Origin: Isosphaeraceae bacterium
Lineage (GTDB): Bacteria > Planctomycetota > Planctomycetia > Isosphaerales > Isosphaeraceae
Assembly: GCA_021324445.1 (NCBI GenBank)
Contig: JAJPJC010000267.1
Location: 37,285-101,284 of the forward strand
DNA: 64,000 nt
Direction of reading: 5' to 3'
The notes below the pieces were generated by a model. The model did not search any database, was not told the DNA's origin, and saw only the letters and a program-made list of their open reading frames with translations. The position numbers and the translations under genes are program-made. Shown piece by piece: positions 60,947 to 64,000 of the stretch (position 1 is its first letter; each line of letters begins with the position of its first letter).

Positions 60947-62551
60947 ATGACTCGGATCGATCCCCGCCCCTGGACCGGGGTTGCGCTCGTCGTGGCGGTT
61001 CTGGCCTATGTGGGTTGCTCGTCGACGACCACACCCGATCGCTCAACCTCGCCTGCGGTGGCGCCGGGGCGCGGATCCGTCAGCGGAGCGCCGGCCGCGG
61101 CGAAGCCGGACGCGCCCGGGGGTGGGGAGAAGCTGGTCTCCAACCTGGGCAACCCCGCGGCCGTGCTGATCGTCACGGGCCAGAAGGATGGCTACCTCGA
61201 GCCGTGCGGCTGCTCCCCCGAGCAATTCGGAGGGCTGGTCCGTCTCTACGATTTCGTCGAACGGCTGCACAACCAGAATCACTGGACGACCGCCCTGATC
61301 GACCTGGGCAGCCTGACCAAGGACCCCGCTGTCGCGCGGGGCGGCTTCGAGCAGGCCAAGCTCAAGTTCGACTACGCCTTGAAGGCCCTGAAGCTCATGA
61401 AGTACGACGCCCTGGCCCTGAGCGCCGACGACCTCAAGGTCGGCGTGGGCGAGGCTCTGGGGTATTTCTCCAACGACCTGGGAGATACGACCAAGGTCGT
61501 GGTCGCCAACGTGCAGCCGGCGGCCGGGTATGAGTCGATCTTCCGATCCAGCCTGGTGGTCATGGCCGGACCGGTCAAGCTGGGCGTCACGGCGGTGATC
61601 GATCCCGAGTCGCTGCGAAAGCTCACCGATCCCGATAAGGAGGCCCTGCTGCCGAAGGTCCGGGAACCTCAGCAGGTGTTACCCCACGTCCTGGCCGAAC
61701 TCGAGTCGAAGAGCGACTACCAGGTCCTGATGGTCCAGGGGCCGCCAAAACTGGCCAACGACCTGGCCCGGGCCTACCCGGGCTTCGAGATCGTCGTCGC
61801 GACGTGCGAATACGACGAGCCCTTGAACCCGGAGCCCGACCAGCTCAACGGCGGCAAGACCCTGCTGGTCACCGTCGGTCATAAGGGCAAGTACGTCGGG
61901 GTTTTTGGCTTCTATCCCAACGACACGCCACGGCTGCGCTATTACCGCGTGACCTTGAACAAGCGCTTCAATGACCCCGCCCCGCCGATGAAGCGGCTGA
62001 TCGAGGAGGAGTATCGCGAGACGCTCAAGACTTACGGGGTGGTGGAGAACTTCACGCGGCATGACTACGTCGGGGAGCCGGGGGCGACGTTCATCGGAGC
62101 GGCGAAGTGCCAATCCTGCCATCCCAAGACGTACGAGTTCTGGTCCAAGACCGGGCACGCCCGGGCCTACACCTCACTCGAACGCGACCACAAGCCGAAC
62201 ACCATCTACGACGCGGAATGCATTAGCTGCCATACGACCGGCTTCGAGTACAACTCGGGCTGGGTGTCCGCCGACAAGACGCCCGATTTGAAAGGGAACC
62301 AGTGCGAGAACTGTCACGGGCCGGGGTCGAAGCACGCCGCCGATCCCGACAACGCCCAGTACCTCGCGAATATCAAGCTCACCCTCGAGCAGGCCGAAAA
62401 GAACCGGCTCTGCGTCCGCTGCCACGACGGCGATAACTCGCCCAAATTCGACTTCGATACCTACTGGAACAAGATTGACCACAACGGGCTGGACACCTAC
62501 ACCGACCCGAAAGTCCACCGCCCGTCCCCGGTGGTCGGCAAGGCGCGCTGA
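60947..62551 (+). CDS. Lipoprotein with phosphoesterase-like domain and four-haem cytochrome c domain
   Basis: 534 residues from the ATG at 60947 (GAAAGGGAAG upstream). Lipobox-like VLAYVGCSS. The N-terminal half (70-370) resembles the calcineurin-like domain of 5'-nucleotidase relatives, with YLEPCGCSPEQFGGLVRLYD, LIDLGSL and YDALALSADDL, but the metal-ligand Asp-x-His pair is not evident, so activity is doubtful. The C-terminal half has four C-x-x-C-H sites: CQSCH, CISCH, CENCH and CVRCH, as in cytochrome c554-type proteins (GAAKCQSCHPKTYEFWSKT). A periplasmic electron carrier or oxidoreductase is likely. Confidence 0.85.
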   Translation: MTRIDPRPWTGVALVVAVLAYVGCSSTTTPDRSTSPAVAPGRGSVSGAPAAAKPDAPGGGEKLVSNLGNPAAVLIVTGQKDGYLEPCGCSPEQFGGLVRLYDFVERLHNQNHWTTALIDLGSLTKDPAVARGGFEQAKLKFDYALKALKLMKYDALALSADDLKVGVGEALGYFSNDLGDTTKVVVANVQPAAGYESIFRSSLVVMAGPVKLGVTAVIDPESLRKLTDPDKEALLPKVREPQQVLPHVLAELESKSDYQVLMVQGPPKLANDLARAYPGFEIVVATCEYDEPLNPEPDQLNGGKTLLVTVGHKGKYVGVFGFYPNDTPRLRYYRVTLNKRFNDPAPPMKRLIEEEYRETLKTYGVVENFTRHDYVGEPGATFIGAAKCQSCHPKTYEFWSKTGHARAYTSLERDHKPNTIYDAECISCHTTGFEYNSGWVSADKTPDLKGNQCENCHGPGSKHAADPDNAQYLANIKLTLEQAEKNRLCVRCHDGDNSPKFDFDTYWNKIDHNGLDTYTDPKVHRPSPVVGKAR

Positions 62552-62617
62552 CGGGGCGCCAACATGGCTGTACCCGAACCGGCCGAGGCATCATTCCCCG
62601 GAAGATCATTCGGAGAT

Positions 62618-62700
62618 TTAACCACGAAATCCACGAAACACACGAAAAAAGAGAACGAGACTCCTTTCCCTTTCGTGCCTTTCGTGTATTTCGTGGTTAA
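62618..62700. repeat. Perfectly bounded inverted repeat of 9-bp words
   Basis: Left arm TTAACCACGAAA followed by TCCACGAAA and CACACGAAA. Right arm TTTCGTGCC, TTTCGTGTA, TTTCGTGGT, TAA. The ends are exact complements (TTAACCACGAAAT/ATTTCGTGGTTAA with one variation) around a 20-30 nt A/G/C-rich centre. It lies between the cytochrome and Mpo1-like genes. AT-rich compared with the surrounding DNA. Confidence 0.8.
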
Positions 62701-62762
62701 GTCTTCCCAAGAATCCAGAAGTCTTTTGCGGAGCGGCACGGCATGAGGAAAGGAGTTCTCCG

Positions 62763-63122
62763 ATGAGCGAGCCCGCCGCGGTCTTGTCGGCGACCTCGGG
62801 ATCCGTTGACGTTGAGTCGAGCCCTCGGCCGGTCGGCCTGGTGGCCCGCTATCGCCAGGACCACCGCCACCCGGTCAACCATCTCCTGCACGTCGGCGTC
62901 GGCTGGCCGATGGCCGCCCTTGCCGTCCTCCTGGTTCCGTTCCGGCCGTTCTGGTCGCTCGCCCTGTTCCTCTCGGCCTACGCCTTCATGTTCTTCGGCC
63001 ACTTCGTCTTCGAGCGGAACATTCCCACGGTGCTCAAGCACCCGAGCACTCCCTTCGTCGTCGCCGCTGCGGTGATCGGCCGCCTCTGGGACGGATTGTT
63101 CCGCCTGGTGAGGCCGCGGTAA
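62763..63122 (+). CDS. Mpo1/DUF962-like membrane protein
   Basis: 119 residues. After a 25-residue soluble N-terminus, the DUF962/Mpo1 pattern appears: YRQDHRHPVNHLLHVGVGWP with conserved His residues, a hydrophobic hairpin (AALAVLLVPF, LALFLSAYAFMFFG), GHFVFERNIPTVLKHPSTPF and a final hydrophobic segment. Yeast Mpo1 is a 2-hydroxy fatty acid dioxygenase using iron bound by such His residues. Whether this short bacterial form has the same activity is unknown. AGGAG lies before the ATG. Confidence 0.82.
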   Translation: MSEPAAVLSATSGSVDVESSPRPVGLVARYRQDHRHPVNHLLHVGVGWPMAALAVLLVPFRPFWSLALFLSAYAFMFFGHFVFERNIPTVLKHPSTPFVVAAAVIGRLWDGLFRLVRPR

Positions 63123-63265
63123 ATCCGGTCCACTGGCGGCCGCGTCTAGTGATAGTTCGTACATCAGTCGCCTTGACAGCCGTTGGCGTGGATCGCTACC
63201 CTAAGTTGATGGTCCTCCGCTCCGGGGTACCGCGCAACAAGCCCAGGGCCATGAGGGAGATCGCG

Positions 63266-63598
63266 ATGGCTGAACCGGTTTCCTACGAGACGTTCGCCAA
63301 GCTGGAGCTTCGGGTCGCCAAGGTGTTGGAGGCGCGGCCGCACCCCAATGCGGACAAGCTGGTCTTGTTGCAGATCGACGTGGGGGATCAGCAGAAGCAG
63401 ATCATCGCCGGGATCCGCCAGCACTACAGTCCGGAGCAGCTCGTGGGGAAGTTGATCGTGGTGGTCAACAACCTGGAGCCGGCCCTGCTGCGCGGCGAGA
63501 CTTCCAACGGGATGCTGCTGGCAGCCACCTCGGGAGAGAAGGTGATTCTCCTGACGGTGGACGACCCGGAGTGCACGGTCGGAGCCAAGATCAAGTGA
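63266..63598 (+). CDS. Stand-alone tRNA-binding domain protein (MetG C-terminal-like)
   Basis: 110 residues from the ATG at 63266 (GGGAG 8 nt upstream). FAKLELRVAKVLEARPHPNA followed by DKLVLLQIDVG, IIAGIRQHYSPE, GKLIVVVNNLEPALLRGETS and NGMLLAA is the OB-fold EMAP/MetG beta-chain pattern. In MetRS this domain dimerises the enzyme and binds tRNA. Here it is a separate protein, as in several bacteria. It may act in trans or as a CsaA-like chaperone. No metG gene is in the window. Confidence 0.9.
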   Translation: MAEPVSYETFAKLELRVAKVLEARPHPNADKLVLLQIDVGDQQKQIIAGIRQHYSPEQLVGKLIVVVNNLEPALLRGETSNGMLLAATSGEKVILLTVDDPECTVGAKIK

Positions 63599-63724
63599 AG
63601 TGATCGATCGCCCGGGGCTCGGCGGCGGCTGGCCCGCACCACGGCCGTCGTCCTCCGTGAGCGCACCGCCGCCGGCCGTGCCGGTCCGGGATTGGCTGGC
63701 GGAGGAATTCTCGAGGCGGCACCG

Positions 63725-63753
63725 TTGCAGCCGGGCCCACCGGCCGCTATTCT
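63725..63753 (+). promoter_or_regulatory. Possible promoter of the right-edge gene
   Basis: TTGCAG (63725-63730) and TATTCT (63748-63753) with 17 bp between them. Matches of 3/6 and 4/6 only. A leader of about 105 nt would precede the ATG at 63866. Confidence 0.25.
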
Positions 63754-63865
63754 GTGACGGATGAATGGGTCAGCGGCAGGAACCGGGAATCTCCCCCGGG
63801 ATCCGGCAGGCCCGTCCTCTCCCCTCGCTCGCGCTTGGTCCGAACGCTCTGATCCAAAAAACACC

Positions 63866-64000
63866 ATGAAACTGCTCAGGATCGTCGCCGCGGTGCTGAT
63901 CGCCGCGGTGCTGGCCCACGAATCCCGCCTGGCCGGATCGCAACGGCTGGGATCGCCCCGCCTGAAGACCCGCAATGTCTTGCTGGTCACGACCGACGGC
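63866..64000 (+). CDS. Start of an exported alkaline-phosphatase-superfamily protein
   Basis: The first 45 codons are visible. A signal peptide (LLRIVAAVLIAAVLAHES) is followed by KTRNVLLVTTDG, which is the opening metal-binding strand of sulfatases, phosphodiesterases and related enzymes (N-V-L-x-V-x-x-D). The ligand Asp is present. The gene leaves the window, so the subfamily cannot be assigned. Confidence 0.7.
   Translation, partial: MKLLRIVAAVLIAAVLAHESRLAGSQRLGSPRLKTRNVLLVTTDG

Overview
The window looks like chromosomal DNA of a GC-rich planctomycete, most likely of the Isosphaeraceae type. This rests on gene content and not on any search. The markers are two ECF sigma factor + Ser/Thr kinase pairs, Tat-exported DUF1501, DUF1080 and tandem DUF1573 proteins, an FGly sulfatase, redoxin/cytochrome c/copper monooxygenase fusions, and five exported proteins with an N-terminal arginine-rich stretch followed by an LE-x-R-x-L/V-x-S type motif (LEPR-XLL-like). 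No rRNA, tRNA, prophage or CRISPR array was seen.

Layout. 1-1.7 kb: the end of an RsbW-like ATPase and a response regulator/histidine kinase. 1.7-5 kb: core RNA and ribosome functions (hflX, truB, a NusG-like factor). 5-12 kb: a minus-strand run of SGNH hydrolase, Uma2 nuclease, a YyaL-type thioredoxin protein fused to an nDsbD-like domain, and a DUF11 surface protein. 12-15.4 kb: a RelE/Phd-type toxin-antitoxin pair, a decayed kinase/TPR gene and miaA. 15.4-25 kb: a Tat-exported mannonate-dehydratase-like protein, an ECF sigma factor with a 1472-residue WD40 kinase, a membrane protein with a decayed paralogue, and a sulfatase. 25.6-28.7 kb: DUF488, a macro-NADAR fusion and small hypotheticals. 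28.7-37.2 kb: a 40-residue-repeat exported protein, an ECF sigma - kinase - TPR/PDZ/CHAT protease operon and a DUF433/PIN-like pair. 37.3-48.4 kb: a sedolisin with eight Ig-like repeats, a secretin-like exported protein, a redoxin/cytochrome/copper oxygenase, GT25, DUF1501 and a TolB-like propeller. 48.5-51.8 kb: a STAS protein, a ClC channel and an ABHD14-like hydrolase. 52-58 kb: a repeat-rich intergenic region, then a minus-strand trio of DUF1080, copper radical oxidase and haem peroxidase. 58-64 kb: two DUF1573 paralogues, a four-haem cytochrome, a Mpo1-like protein, a tRNA-binding protein and the start of an alkaline-phosphatase-superfamily gene.

Two loci read as systems. At 30.4-36.5 kb a sigma factor, a membrane kinase and an exported or surface caspase-like CHAT protease lie in one operon. 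At 52.6-57.6 kb an H2O2-producing copper radical oxidase with all expected metal and cofactor residues is next to an animal-type haem peroxidase that would use H2O2. Both, and the DUF1080 protein upstream, carry the same class of export signal, which suggests an extracellular oxidative cassette. A third point of interest is the macro-NADAR fusion, which combines two ADP-ribose-processing domains. Intergenic regions carry a recurring design: short 7-9 bp word arrays in inverted pairs, palindromes and a MITE-like element.
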